From assembly GCF_007565055.1 (NCBI RefSeq), contig NC_044549.1:65190882-65254881 (forward strand): a stretch of 64,000 nt of DNA, written 5' to 3'. The notes under the pieces are model-generated. The model did not search any database and was not told the DNA's origin. It saw only the letters and a list, made by a program, of their open reading frames with translations. The DNA comes from Rhinopithecus roxellana (taxonomy: Eukaryota > Chordata > Mammalia > Primates > Cercopithecidae). How positions within the stretch are numbered: the first letter of the stretch is position 1; each line of letters opens with the position of its first letter. Shown in pieces: positions 35,527 through 48,144 of the stretch. The position numbers were made by a program, and so were the translations under genes.

Positions 35527-38500
35527 CATTTCTCTCTACAAAGAAAAGTCTGTAGCACAATACACATCTTTACCATTACAGCATCCACCCCTCTTTCTGA
35601 TAATAGCAGGTTTACTTTCAGAATCCTCCTTTGCCCCACCCTGCCATTGTGTGAGAACACCAGGTCACAGGGCTGTCCAGGGATAGGCAGGGCTCCTATT
35701 TCACTGGGTAAAGCTTATGCCTAGGATTTGTGTCTGAACCCTGAAGGAGAAGCAAGTTCCTATCTCCTGAGATTGCTAAATTCAGATGCTGGCTGACATC
35801 CGGGAGGTGGAGGCTGCCCCAGAATGAGGCCAACAGAAAAAGAAGCAGAGATGGAGAGATACCAAGGCCTGAAGGCACCATTTGAACCCCTGGGTGCAGG
35901 TAGAACTATAGCCAATTTACTCAAGACTTTTCAGCTGCAGACACCAAAAATTCCCTGTAGAGCTTAAGCCAGTTCTGCATTGAGTTTCTTTCACTTGTCA
36001 CTGAAAGAGTCCAAATTAAAACAAGTGGAACCTGAGCAGACACAAAGAGATGCTGTCAGAAGGAAAGAAACATGGAGAAAATATGTGAGTTTAGTGGGAG
36101 GCTAAGTGAGTCACACCAAGAGCAGAGAAAAGTTAGAAAGAAGTTACAGATGAAGGAGAAACAGAAACATGTTAAGTGCATAACATTAGTCTTGCTGGAC
36201 ACTTCTTGCACAGGGACTCAGGGCCTAGTGAAGACAAAAGGATTCTGAGCTGCTGACAACACTAAAATACAGTGTTAGAAAAAGCATGGATAAAATATCA
36301 ATAACAAAGATGTTAATGGTTTATAGTCAAAAAAGGAAGAAAGTATGATAATGAAATTTAGACTGATTCCCCAACTACTTTGCTGAAACTACCATTATGC
36401 ATTAAGAGGCATAACTATTTTGATGTTAGAAAAAAACTGGAAAATGTATAATTATATGTCTTCTCATTAATATCTATTCTAATGGGAACTTAAAGCCGAC
36501 ATGAGTTGTCATGGAGGAAAATGTACCTAAAAATTGTGGGTTGAATGTGACATTTTAATAACAAGTTGTCTACTGGACAACCTGGAGCTAAATGTAGATT
36601 TTTATAAGAGATTTTCAGTGAATGCATTAAAACAAATTTAATAACTTGAGACTGCATTTAACATGAAAATTTTCAACTTGATGATCAAGAGGCTACAATC
36701 AAGATATTAGGAATAAAAAAGATATGCAAAAGAAATGAATATATCTATTGACTTTAAATCATTATGTATTAGTATTACTGAGTACAAAGAAATAAAAACT
36801 TAGTGGAAAAGTGACAGCTAGCAGTTTTAATCATAGTCTGCACATATAAAGAAGAAAATTGATTAGTGTTCACTATGGGAGATTTTTATTAATAACTCTA
36901 CCAAATCCAAAGTGATGAAATATTCCATTTTTTAAAACCATACCTTTTGGGATTTTGAAATTAAAGTTCTGAAGCACAATTTATAGCAAATATATTTTTA
37001 AAATATATATATAAATACTTTTTTTTCAAAAAAGATATACTATTCTCTTAAGTCACATATTCTTCACTTTAACACAGAAAGATTATGGCAGACAATTCAC
37101 AAAAGAAAAAAATGATATTGGATATCCTTTGCAAATTAAATCATCCTAAAATGACTAAAAAATAAGAGTTATTTTACCACATGTAGAATTATGAAAAGAT
37201 GTAGAGGGAAATATTCTTATCAAAGCTATTTTGATTTGAAGTCGCAACTCCAAATCTAACAAACATGGTGGGGGATGGGGGAAGGAAAATCCTCCAAGAA
37301 AGATCATTACTTTGAAAATTACAGGGTTTCAGGTATGGTTTTAAAGTCATTTTCCAACATTTGCAAAATAGAATCACAGCAGTATAATGGATAAGCATTA
37401 AACCAGGACTCAATTAAATAGATGCTCACACAGAAGAAGAAATTACAGAATATTTTTAGCATGCTACAGCAAGAGAACACAACAGCCTAAAAATTATGGT
37501 ACATGATACACTACAAAACACCTCACACACAGAACAGTGCTTTATCTGAAATTAAGGGGTTGAGTTCCATTCTAGCCTTTCACAAGCCATTTGGTTTTAA
37601 CTTTATATATACCACCCAAGCAGCTGCTACCTTCACCAGGCAAGCCTTTCTGTCACAGACAAGTCATAACTGTTCTGCTATAGACAAGAAATTGCTTTTA
37701 GAGCTCTTTAGAAGTGACAAAGCAAATCCCAACAGAACAATAATAAAGGAACACCCCTACAGTGGCCAAAGAGGGAAAGTAAAACAAAACAACAGGCAGA
37801 TGATTTCTAAGCAAGAATCTTTCTGAGGTTCAAGAAAATAAAACTGATCTATGCCAAGAAGCATTCAATGTACTTCTTGCAATGGCATTATATGGAACAG
37901 AAGAAAACTCACATGGAAGAATGCCAGTTAATCAAAGGGCCAAATGGGCTGACGATGTCTCCAGCTTTGGGAAATTTCTAAGTCTCTAGGATACTGGACT
38001 CCAATAAGAATGGATTTCACAGGACTTAGGTGTTATAAAATCATACTCAATTTGAAAGGAATCAGAATCAGCTTTACAGAAAGCTAATCAACATTTTCCC
38101 TTTGATCCCTGCAATGATACCTGCAACATGTTTTGTATTCAAAAACAACATTTACAGATGTGAAAAAGGTATTGATATCTCAAGCAAAATCTTGAGTCTA
38201 CATGTTTCTTATGGCTGGTAACTCACAAAAAAGGGAAGGGAGCCAGCCAAGGCTACACATCAAAGAAAATCTAGATATTTTTTAATGAAATACAATTTAA
38301 ACAATTAAATGTACATGTCACTATGACATCAGAAATCTTTTAGATGCTCAGTTCCCAAGCATATTATCATCAGTACCAAAGAGTCTAACTTACTGAATTT
38401 CATATCCATCAACGGGCCCATATTGATGGAGATGACCCCATTCTAATACCAACACCACTGGGGTAAATATCTTAATTCAATTCTCTGAATTAACAGATTA

Positions 38501-39004
38501 TTTTTTTATTAATGGCATCAGCTAAAACCATTTACATAAGACAAACCCACAGCTGAGAACAAAACAAGAAACACACTAAACTATCAACTGGATTTCCTTG
38601 AATGCAACTGCCGTTCAACACAGGAATAGGGAGGCTTCTGGATTCTCTAGCATAACAAACCTGTGGTTATAGCAAACAAGTGCCACTTCCAGTGATCAAC
38701 ATCTATATACATGTGACAGAGGAGTCTCCTCCAGATGACAGATTTGGGAGGGGTGTAAACATTATTTTCCAAACTGAATTACATCGTGTGACAAAAATAG
38801 AGTTTCCAAGCCTGTCATTTAGTTGTTAGTTTCAACAAGTACTGCTTTACAGGGAAAAAGGCAAGAGTATGCTAAAGGCCATTGTTATACTGTGACACTT
38901 GGGAAAATCTCAATAAAGAAAAAGAAGAGAAAAAATATTTCATCCAAAGCTCTCAGTTGTTTCACAATCTAGAAACAATTTAAATTTGTTTCATAGCATG
39001 AATT
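35526..39004. other. unassigned intronic sequence, 3.5 kb
   Basis: The longest stretch without a recognised repeat. The plus-strand frame at 37503-37826 (107 codons) has no signal, domain or repeat features. No contactin-like exon is seen. It could hold conserved non-coding sequence, but this cannot be judged without an alignment. Confidence 0.5.
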
Positions 39005-39190
39005 CTAACCTTAGAATCACAGAAGGGTAGAACAGAAGAGTATTTTAGATAATGTGACTGATCCTTCTTTACAAATGAAGAAACTGAGGCCCAAAGAAGA
39101 CAAGAGACTCCCATCTAGTAGCGGAGTCAGGACTACAACCCAGGTCTTCCAGGATTAATCTTGGGTTCCGTCCACTCTAAGCCATTGATG
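39005..39190 (-). mobile_element. MIR-family SINE, antisense
   Basis: CAAATGAAGAAACTGAGGCC, CTAGTAGCGGAGTCAGGACT, ACAACCCAGGTCTTCCAGGA, CGTCCACTCTAAGCCATTGA: the reversed MIR/MIRb core. Confidence 0.82.
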
Positions 39191-39309
39191 TGATTAGTAG
39201 AGTACGTCGTTTTAACCATGCTAGATAACTCTCAAATTGAAGATAGCCCCTGTCAGTCTACTAAGTACAAAAGATTCCTAACAACTGACTCCAGAGATTT
39301 AAAGAGATG
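39191..39309. other. short unassigned gap
   Basis: Nothing recognised. Confidence 0.5.
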
Positions 39310-40270
39310 ATTCAAAAACTCATCAAACCCCCAGAATGGTGGGAAATATTTACATGTATCTTACAAGGGACTTGTATTTAGAAGACATAAAGAATTCTAA
39401 CAACCCAATAATAAAAAGACAAATAACCCAATTTAAAAATGGGCAAAGGATCTAAATAGATATTTCTCGAAAGCAGATATTTTATGGCCAGTAAGCACAT
39501 GAAAACAAGCTCACATCGTTAGTCATCAGGGAAATGTAAATGAAAACCACAATATGATACACCTTCGTACCCACTAGAATGGTTATAATAAAAAGACAAA
39601 CAGTAACAAATGTTGGCTAGAATGTGGAGGAGATGGAACCCTCAAATACTGCTGGTAAGAATGTAAATCGGTGCAGTGACTTTAGAAAAACAGTCTGCCA
39701 TTTACTTAAAAAGGTTAAATGTAGAGTTATCCTAAAACCTAGCAATCCCACTCTTAGGTATGTAATATACCAAATAGAAATAACAAATATTCTGCATAAA
39801 AACATGTAAACAAATGCTTACAGCAGCATTATTTATAGCAATCAAAAAGCAGAAACAACCCTAATAATCATCAACTAATGATAAACAGCATATGATATAG
39901 CTAATCAGAGGAATATTATTCAACAATAAACAGGAATGAAGTATTGACACATGCTACAACATGAAGAACCTTAAAAAAGTCATAAAAGAACACACATTGC
40001 ATGGTTCCATGTATATAAAATGTCCAGAATGGGCAAACCCATAATACAGAAAGTAGATTCGTGCTTTTTAGGGGCTGGAGTGGGGGATTTTGGGGGAAAT
40101 GCAAAGATGGCTAATGGGCATGGTTTCTTTGGGGTATGACAATAACGCTCTAAAATTAATGGTGGTAATGGCTGCACAACTCTGTGAATATACTAGAAAC
40201 CATTCTATTGTACACTCTAAACAGGGAATTACAGAGTATGTAAATTATATCTCAAAAGTTGTATTTAAAA
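39310..40270 (+). mobile_element. old L1 3' end, about 960 bp
   Basis: AATTTAAAAATGGGCAAAGG, AACAAATGTTGGCTAGAATG, CTAGCAATCCCACTCTTAGG, GCAGCATTATTTATAGCAAT, and the tail GTAAATTATATCTCAAAAGT: an L1M copy in sense, 5' truncated. Confidence 0.94.
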
Positions 40271-40743
40271 TGTTATCTGAATCTGTCCTTCTCCATTCCA
40301 GCTCACCACATCCCCAGCTAGCAGCAGGACCATAGTCAGAACATATAATGCCTGTGTAGGAATTATAAAAAGCTGCCTTCTCTGGGAAAGACAAACAGAA
40401 AGTCACCCCTCCCTCCCTCCATGCTGTCACAGTCAGACCTGGGCCAGGCTCCCTAAGTGAAGGAAAAAGCCTTGGGTGGATTTCATCCAGGAGCACTTGG
40501 GCAGAACATGGCCTGGGCAAACATGAATGACAAGGCTGCCTGATTAACCATTTTATAACGAAACTAGGTGGAATAGATACTTTTTAGGTTACTCGTAGAG
40601 GATGTCATTAAATCAATGTGTTTAATAACAAACATATGATCTTCATAAACCAGTCTCAACTCCTCCTCCCTGTTACCCCTCTCAAAAAATATACTGGTCT
40701 TCCAGTGTTGCTGTGAACTGCACTACAATCCATCCAACTCAAT
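40271..40743. other. unassigned intronic sequence
   Basis: Nothing recognised. Confidence 0.5.
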
Positions 40744-40758
40744 AAGAAAAATACTCCA
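40744..40758. repeat. left copy of the 15-bp target-site duplication
   Basis: AAGAAAAATACTCCA here is identical to 41254-41268. Together they bracket the Alu/L1 composite. Confidence 0.88.
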
Positions 40759-40775
40759 TGCCAAAACATATTCTG

Positions 40776-41051
40776 TTTTGTTGTTGTTGTTTGAGATGAA
40801 GTCTTGCTCTGTTGCCCAAGCTAGAGTGCAGTGGCATGATCTTGGCTCACTGCAACATCCGCCTCCCCGGTACAAGCGATTCTCCTGCCTCAGCCTCTCA
40901 AGCAGCTGAGACTACAGACACGTGCCACCATGCCTAGCTAATTTTTCTATTTTTAGTAGAGATGGGGTTTCATCATGTTGTTCAGGACGGTCTTGATCTC
41001 TTGACCTTGTGATCTGCCCGCCTCAGCGGGATCCCAAAGTGTTGGGATTAC
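40776..41051 (-). mobile_element. AluS-type, antisense, 5' truncated, part of a composite
   Basis: TTGTTGTTGTTTGAGATGAA tail side, CAGTGGCATGATCTTGGCTC, GTAGAGATGGGGTTTCATCA, and an end at GTGTTGGGATTACA where L1 sequence starts. The first 25 or so bases of the Alu are absent. Confidence 0.93.
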
Positions 41052-41253
41052 ATGGACACAGGGAGGGGAATATCACACACCAGGGCCTGTGCAGGGTGCG
41101 AGGCACGGGGAGGGATAACATTAGGAGAAATACCTAACATAGGTGACAGGTTGATGGGTGCAGCAAACCACCATGGCATGTGTATACCTATGTAACAAAA
41201 CTGCACGTTCTGCACAGGTAACCCAGAACTTAAAATATAATAAAAAAAAAAAA
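41050..41253 (+). mobile_element. L1PA-type 3' end, 5' truncated, part of a composite
   Basis: ACATGGACACAGGGAGGGGA, GGCCTGTGCAGGGTGCGAGG, GCACGTTCTGCACAGGTAAC, AACTTAAAATATAATAAAAA and a poly(A): a primate L1 3' UTR of about 200 bp. The junction shares ACA with the Alu. Confidence 0.95.
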
Positions 41254-41268
41254 AAGAAAAATACTCCA
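41254..41268. repeat. right copy of the 15-bp target-site duplication
   Basis: Identical to 40744-40758. It begins within the end of the L1 poly(A). Confidence 0.88.
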
Positions 41269-41699
41269 CATTCCCCACATGCCAATCCATTACTGCATTT
41301 TATCATTTTTATCTCAAGATTTAAAAATCTGATTTCTTCCTTATCATGAAGTCTATAAACAAAAGTAACCACTTCCTAGTTTTCTACTATTCTCCTTGTT
41401 TGAATTCTTGATCCTCTCTAGCCTCACTGCGACAGAGCATGTAGAGTTATCTTATACATCAAAATATGCCACTATTTGTGGGCCTCTAAAGTGCTTAGGG
41501 TATGATGGTTTACATAAACTTGAACTATCTAGGCTGTGACCACTTCTGCCAACTCATCTCATGTCAGTCTCTGATTTACTAGCTACACTGAAATACGTAT
41601 AATTCAAGTCTAGAACATACTGGGCTATTTCTCACTTCTTCCACCTTTCTTTAAGGTGGAAGAATGGAGACTGAATTTTAGTTACCAAAGATGGATCAT
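41269..41699. other. unassigned sequence, possibly L2
   Basis: Loosely L2-like (TATGCCACTATTTGTGGGCC) but not assignable with confidence. Confidence 0.4.
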
Positions 41700-41895
41700 G
41701 GGGAAATGCAAAGCTAGTGATTTCCTTTATAGTATCTGTCCCAGTTTGTACGTATTTGTGTATTAATCTGATGAAATTTTATTCCCCCCTTGTTTTCCAT
41801 GAAAACAAGGACGTTCCTAAATGCTCAGCCTTTTGTGAAGAGTCTGACACACAGAAAAGGCTCAATACATTCTCCCTGAATAAATGAATGAACTC
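41700..41895 (+). mobile_element. L2 LINE 3' end
   Basis: CATGAAAACAAGGACGTTCC, GAGTCTGACACACAGAAAAG, GCTCAATACATTCTCCCTGA and the terminal AATAAATGAATGAA match the L2 end. Confidence 0.77.
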
Positions 41896-43264
41896 AAGCT
41901 TTGAAGTCTCTCTCATTTCTTTTGGTTGTTCACGCTATCATTATAACTCCACAGTGAACATCCTTTCTTTATGTCTGGTGGCTATGCTACTATGATTAGG
42001 GCACTTGTTGAATTATGAACATGCTATGCTCATATAATAAAGAGCTCAGTGATGAAGATTCCAAATTCAACTCAACCTCAGTGGTTCAAACAATGCACTA
42101 CTCTCCCATATTCCAACACAACAGAGTGTCCAACAGATGGAAACTCATCATCAATATGCTTTTAGAAGAAAATTGATTAGGAAACATTCTGGTTAATTTG
42201 AGCATACTTTGCCCACTCTGAATTAACCATTCATATATATGCACCTTAGGAACATAAGAATAGGTGGGTAAACACAGCAAGACCAGTGAAAATGTAGATT
42301 AAGTTACCTGTCAACGGAATCGTCTCAGCCAACTCTTCCTCCCATAATGTAGAGCCTGAAATAATACTGTGAGACCATGGATATCCTAAGATACCTTCAG
42401 TTATGTACAAACTAAAAGATTTTATGATTCAAAATGCAAATAACAAATATGTTCCATTTATAAGGACAGACAGAAAATACACAGGCTGAGAAGTTAGTGA
42501 TAAAATGTTAATCTCGACAGAAACTTGGTTTTAAAAAGTCACAACTTTCTAATGAGACTAGGTGGAAAAGCATTGTGCTTGACTAAAATGTTTTGTTTTG
42601 TTTTAAGTTCATATACTATGAATGGCATACTGAGTTGTAGCATTTGGCTTTAAATTTATCTTGGTTTTAGACCATCAGAGCAAAAGAAGCTTTGGGTGTG
42701 ATCAAAGTCACTTATGTTCAAAGATGAAATTTGCATTTTTAGCCACACTAGTTAGTTATGAGAAATAGCACAGCCTATAACTCAGAGCAAATTAGGCTTC
42801 TACTGATTTTAACACAACAAGTTTCGCTAATTGTTGGTAATTTTTATTTTCAGATATAGCCAGCCACTCTGGGATTCATCCTTAAAACTGTTTGCATTTG
42901 TTTAATCTTTCTTCAAACTTCTCTTTCCATGTCTAAATGTGCTTCTAAATATTATAATCTATAATAATTAAAAAATTAAAAAAATATTATAATCTAAGAA
43001 GATTGAATAATGTGCTACCCTCTGCTGATAGGAACAATGTTGTCAATTTCTGCTTTCTGTAAAAAGATTGCAAAATAAACAGAAAAGCAAAAAAAAAAAA
43101 AAAAAAACAAAAAACAAAAAAAACCGGGAGAGAAAAGGCAAAAATAAACCAATTCCAGGCTGATTAGATGCTACCTTGTATCTCTGGTTATGTGAGGGGG
43201 TAGAATCCTTTGTAGTCTAATATAATCCTTTTAATTTCATAGTATATCTGCTCTCAACTTCTAG
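41896..43264. other. unassigned AT-rich intronic sequence
   Basis: Nothing recognised apart from an A-rich tract at 43089-43123. Confidence 0.5.
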
Positions 43265-43400
43265 GTCAGAGATCAGTAACCAGTGACCCATGGGCTATAT
43301 CTGGCCCTCAGACTTGTTCTGTTTTGTGCTTACAGGATTGGCCTATTTAGTGCTTTTATAAAATTTAAGTTTAGTCCCCAACATTTAAAATGTCAACACA
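43265..43400 (+). mobile_element. possible hAT-Charlie fragment
   Basis: GGTCAGAGATCAGTAACCAG and CCATGGGCTATATCTGGCCC look like the GGCC-type Charlie terminus. It is short and diverged. Confidence 0.45.
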
Positions 43401-43464
43401 ATTCAGGTAAAGAACAGATTCTGCTTTATTTTGATAAGAGGTTAGCTTTGGTAATATGGTCCTG

Positions 43465-44420
43465 CATATTCTCATTCATCATTTCATTTATTGAACAAAT
43501 ATTGAATGAGCATCTACTACATTCCAGGCACACGGCCAGTTTGCCGGAATCTAGCAGTGAACAACATAGTCTTTTAATCTGTAAGAGAGACAAAAATAAA
43601 CAAATAGAAAAGAAGCAAAATGTCAGGTAATCAGAACTGTGGTGAAAGTACAGAAGATAGGAAACAATTTTTAGGAAAGGATACTGAAGCAGTGACTGGA
43701 TGATGGGAGCAAGTTGTACAGACCTGGGAGAAGGGTCTGGGTTAAAACATTCACAGCACCTAAAGGAAAGGGAAGATCAGTGTGAGGGGAGTGCAGGGAA
43801 GAGGAAGGAGATTACATATGGGAACCAGGACAGAGCCCTGGGAACAAAGGTAATGAGTAAAATTTATCTTAGTCTTTATGAGAAACCATTGGAGGTTTTG
43901 TCCAGGGAGGTATCCATATGCTCAGCATGAAATTATAGGAAACATTCTAGCTGTTGGATGGAGATGAGGAAATTACAGCAGTGGGGCAGTACTAGATAGA
44001 GTGATAGCTACAGGGTATGTCAGAAGCTATTGTCACAGGGGAGGTGAGAGGTGAGATGACTCTCATTCAAGCGGTACTGGTGGGAAGAGAGAGCAGTGGC
44101 CAGATTCTGGGTACATTTTGAAGATAAATGCACTCAGGTTTATTGCTAAATAGATGTGGAATATGAGACAGACAGAGCTGAAACATGGCTCTCAGTTTGG
44201 ACCTAAACAACACAACAAATGTGCCCTCTTACCAAGGTGGAGAACATCAGAAAAGAGCAAGTTTATAGGCAAAATCAATATTACGGTTTGAAAATACAAG
44301 CTTGCAATGTCTACTGACAACCAGAGATGTGGACGCTGGAGTTCAAGGCAGAGGTCAAGCTGGGAAATATAAATTTAGGAGTAATAAAATGACTCAAATG
44401 GGGAGCTGAGTAGTGACAGT
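43465..44420 (-). mobile_element. L2 LINE, antisense, about 950 bp
   Basis: ATTGAACAAATATTGAATGA, GCATCTACTACATTCCAGGC, GAGAAACCATTGGAGGTTTT, AGATTCTGGGTACATTTTGA, GACGCTGGAGTTCAAGGCAG, TCAAGCTGGGAAATATAAAT: reversed L2 text in the right order. Confidence 0.85.
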
Positions 44421-44423
44421 CCT

Positions 44424-44600
44424 CTTTATTTATTATTATTATTATTTTTGACAGCAAGTCTTGCTGTCACTCAGGCTGGGGAGTGCAGTGGTGCGATCTC
44501 AGCTCACTGCAACCTCCATCTCCCAAATTCAAGCGATTTTCCTCCCTCAGTCTCCCAAGTTGCTGGGACTACCAGCATAAGCTTCCATGCCCAACTGAGA
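44424..44600 (-). mobile_element. Alu 3' part, antisense, 5' truncated
   Basis: A TTATTATTATTATTATT tail, then CTTGCTGTCACTCAGGCTGG, CACTGCAACCTCCATCTCCC, ending at CATGCCCAACTGA, so only the right monomer remains. It interrupts or caps the L2. Confidence 0.92.
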
Positions 44601-44622
44601 GTGCCCTTTAGAAAGAGCATGC

Positions 44623-45043
44623 TGATACAGTTTGGATGTGTGTCCCTCCCCACATCTCATATTGAAATGCAATCCCAAGTGTTGGAGGTGGGGCCTGGTG
44701 GGAGGTGATTAGATCATGGGGGTGGTTTCTCTGAAATTGTTTAGGACCATCCCTCTTGGTATTGTCCTTGTGATAGTGAGTGAGTTTTGCTGAGAGATCT
44801 TAAAAGTGTGTGGATCCTCCCCACTGTTTTCTTGCTCCTGCTCTGGCCATGTGACGTGCATGTTCCCCCTTCGCCATCTGCCGTGATTCTAAGCACTCTG
44901 AGATCTCCCCAGAAGACAGCCATGTAAGCAGATGCCAGCATCATACTTCCTGTACAGCCTGCAGAATCATAAGCCAATCAGAACTTTTTTATTTATAAAT
45001 TACCCAGTCTCAGGTATTTCTTTATAGCAATGTGAGAACAGTG
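44623..45043 (+). mobile_element. MaLR solo LTR, MST type
   Basis: It starts TGATACAGTTTGGATGTGTG and includes GATTAGATCATGGGGGTGGT, CTTCCTGTACAGCCTGCAGA, TATAAATTACCCAGTCTCAG and a terminal TAGCAATGTGAGAACAG. There is no internal region. Confidence 0.93.
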
Positions 45044-47017
45044 CCTTCTCTGGTTCATCACAGGCCCTAGTACTCCTTGTTGCTTAAACAAAACTTGCTT
45101 CACTCACTAACATTATTTTCCTAAGCAACAGAACTGAATAAAAAATATAAAGGAGTTCAAGAAAAGGTAGAATTCTAGTTCCACAAACTGCCTAGCAAAG
45201 TTGGTTAAAATACAACAAAATTAAATCAAATGCATATCTAAGCAAAAATAGAAAGCCACAAAGCTGACTTATAATTCTACAGTTTACACCATGGTTGCTG
45301 GAACAGTGTAATGAGGGCATGGAGGATGACAGGATTAGTTTGGTAACCTGGTCACTTAGGTTCAGTTGCCCATGTGGAAAGAAGAGATGAGATCTTTAGC
45401 CTAGAGAATTGCCATTTAGAAATAAAACGTTTTGCACACATCCTGCATCGCTGCAAGGCTGTACTTATGGTTAAACCCAGGGAAAGGACTAGAAAATTAA
45501 CTTGTTCATCTCTTTCTCATTGAAGTTGGATGTAATACAGATAGAAGGAATGGTGGAAATGAGTATTATTTCAACCAAAAATTCAACCTGCTGGGCCTAT
45601 ATCTCACATGGTTTGACGTTTCATATTTATGCAATATGCAGTCGATTTTTCTTCTTCATGGATTTCATACTTGAAAATACACCAAGTCACTAAAATTTAT
45701 TTGTGACCCCAAAATCAGTATGTGCAGCACTTTTAAGGTCATTCACAGGCACGTGCAGAGTGGTGAAAATGTGGGGTTCCCTCATACGCACATTCCCAGC
45801 TGAAGCTGACCGAAGCGACATTCTGCCTTCTTGTTTCAGCTCTCATTACAAACAAATGTTCTTTTCACCATACATTTTGTGCCACATTTTTCATATGTTT
45901 GCACTGTGTTTGGTGATCTTGCGGTTTAAAATGATCCCCAGGTATAGTACTGAAATACAGGCTAGTGTTCCTATGTGAAAGAAGTTTGTGATGTGCCCTA
46001 TGGAGAAAATATAGGTGTTAGCTAAGCTTCATTCAGGTATGAGTTATAGTGAAGTGAGTCACGAGTTCAATGTTAATGAAGCAACAATATATAAGGTGTC
46101 TTTAAAGAGAAACATACACAAAAGGTGAGATATTGTTTGAGGAAAATGTTGAGAGGCTCACAGTAACCTGATCCTTTATGTCCCTTAGAAGCAATACTTC
46201 AGTATCCATTAATTCAGTATTAGCCGTGACTTTATAGAACATGACTACCGTGAGTAATGAAAATTGACTATCATGGTGGGCTACATCAAGCGAATATACT
46301 AACGTAAGACAGTTCCCACATTGGTATAGCCCTGAGGTTCCTGGCAGCAGCAATAACAGCTGCTAGGTAAGGCTACTACTTAAACCGAGGCTAACAAGAA
46401 TCACATGTTTGTCCAGGTAGGCAGAAACTCTGCTAAAGATCAAATTTGCATCAAAAATTTAAAAAGACAAAAACATTCACTACAACAAGAGTCATCAGAT
46501 CAACAAATCACAGGTTAGCATTTGCAATATTCTGATCTAACAGAACAACACTATGAATGAATACCTATAAACTTTAGACTTAAACAAATAAAGTAATGAA
46601 GGAAAATGGGGGGGGGGTCAAATAATCAGAAAATGATGATATTCTGAATAAAGAACAAAAACACATGAAAAAGAACCAGATGGAATGTCTTGACATGGAA
46701 AATATAATCATTAAAATTAAAACCTCAAAGGGTAGCTTAATGACAAATTTGGCATAGATGATGGAAGAATTAATATAGTATAGGTTAGAGGTAAGCAGTT
46801 AACATGGAAGAACACAAAGAGACACAGAATGGAAAATATGAAAGAGAGGTAAAAAGAGATGGAAGAGATAATAAGATTCACAATACCTTCAAAAGGAAAA
46901 CCAGGAGGAGCAAAGGATAGGCATGGGGGATAAGCAAAAGTGGAAGACATAGATATGGCTGGGAATTTTCCAGAGTTTCTGTAAGACATGCATCCCAAGA
47001 ATTACTCTCCAGAATTG
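45044..47017. other. unassigned intronic sequence, about 2 kb
   Basis: Nothing recognised. A 9-G run lies at about 46609-46617. Confidence 0.5.
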
Positions 47018-47255
47018 TATAAAAATGATAATAGCATGCATTATGTGCTAGGCAGTGTTCCAGGTGCTTGACGTATACTAGCTCACTTAATCCTCACACC
47101 TGCTGAGATAAATTTTTATTATCCTAGCTGTACAGAAGAAGAACCTTAGAGGTTTAGAATCTGCCCAAAGTCACAAGGCTGCTAAATGATAGATATAAGC
47201 TTCAGGCCCAGAAAGTAAGCTACTGTGTCTGTGCCTTGAACAATACACTTTACTG
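47018..47255 (-). mobile_element. MIR SINE, antisense
   Basis: CATTATGTGCTAGGCAGTGT, CTAGCTCACTTAATCCTCAC, AAAGTCACAAGGCTGCTAAA: the reversed MIR core, near full length. Confidence 0.9.
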
Positions 47256-47389
47256 CAAAATTATTTTTTGGTGAATGAGGGCAAAATAAACACACTTTAA
47301 GACCAAAGAGGAAAAGAGACGAAAAATAAAACAGTACTGACCAGCAAGAGGAACTCAGTAAAAGGATTTCTAAAAGATACAGATCCCGT

Positions 47390-47842
47390 CATTATGTTGA
47401 GTGAAGTAAGCCAGGCACAGAAAGACAAACATTGCATATTATTTGTTGGATCTAAAAATAAAAACTCATGGGCTTATAGAAGGATGGTTACTAGAGGCTG
47501 GGAATGGTAGTGGGGGATTAGGGGTGGTTGGGGAGGTGGGGATGGTTAATGGGTGCAATAAAAAGAGTTAGAAAGAATAAGATGTGCTATTTGATACCAC
47601 AACAGGGTGACTATAGTCAATAATAACCTAATTGCACATTTTAAAATAACTGAAAGAGTGTAATTGGATGGTTTATAACATGAAGGATAAATGCTGGGGT
47701 GAGGGAATACCCCATTCTCCATGATATGATGATTACACATTACACGTCTGCATCAAAATGTCTCATATACCTCACGAATATATACACCTACTATGTACCC
47801 ACAACAATTAAACATTTAAAAAATTTTTAAAAATACAGATCT
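47390..47842 (+). mobile_element. L1 3' UTR (L1MA/L1PB type)
   Basis: GTTGAGTGAAGTAAGCCAGG, TTGGGGAGGTGGGGATGGTT, TATACACCTACTATGTACCC and an A-rich end. The young Alu is inserted in its tail. Confidence 0.9.
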
Positions 47843-47843
47843 C

Positions 47844-48144
47844 GGCCGGGCGCGGTGGCTCAAGCCTGTAATCCCAGCACTTTGGGAGGCCGAGACGGGC
47901 GGATCACAAGGTCAGGAGATCGAGACCATCCTGGCGAACACAGTGAAACCCCGTCTCTACTAAAAATACAAAAAATTAGCCGGGCGAGGTGGCGGGCGCC
48001 TGTAGTCCCAGCTACTTGGGAGGCTGAGGCAGGAGAATGGCGCGAACCCAGGAGGCGGAGCTTGCAGTGAGCGGAGATCGCGCCACTGCACTCCAGCCTG
48101 GGTGGCAGAGCCAGACTCCGCCTCAAAAAAAAAAAAAAAAAAAA
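47844..48144 (+). mobile_element. AluY, Old World monkey type, full length
   Basis: It starts GGCCGGGCGCGGTGGCTCAA and has both monomers, CpGs largely intact, and a 26-A tail. Perfect duplications AAATACAGATCTC flank it (47831-47843 and 48145-48157). CAAGCCTG at the 5' end and GGGCGAGGTGGCGGGCGCCT in the middle are AluY-R-like. Confidence 0.97.

Noticed and set aside
37503..37826. 107-codon plus-strand frame in the repeat-free stretch
   Set aside because: No recognisable domain and no codon-like bias visible by eye; not reported as a gene without conservation evidence.
40744..41268. Possible processed pseudogene between the direct repeats
   Set aside because: The contents are fully explained by Alu and L1 sequence; no host mRNA is included.
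31791..45043. Two MST LTRs (31791 and 44623) as the ends of one provirus
   Set aside because: They are 12.8 kb apart and diverged from each other, and the DNA between them contains unrelated older repeats and no retroviral internal sequence. They are separate solo LTRs.
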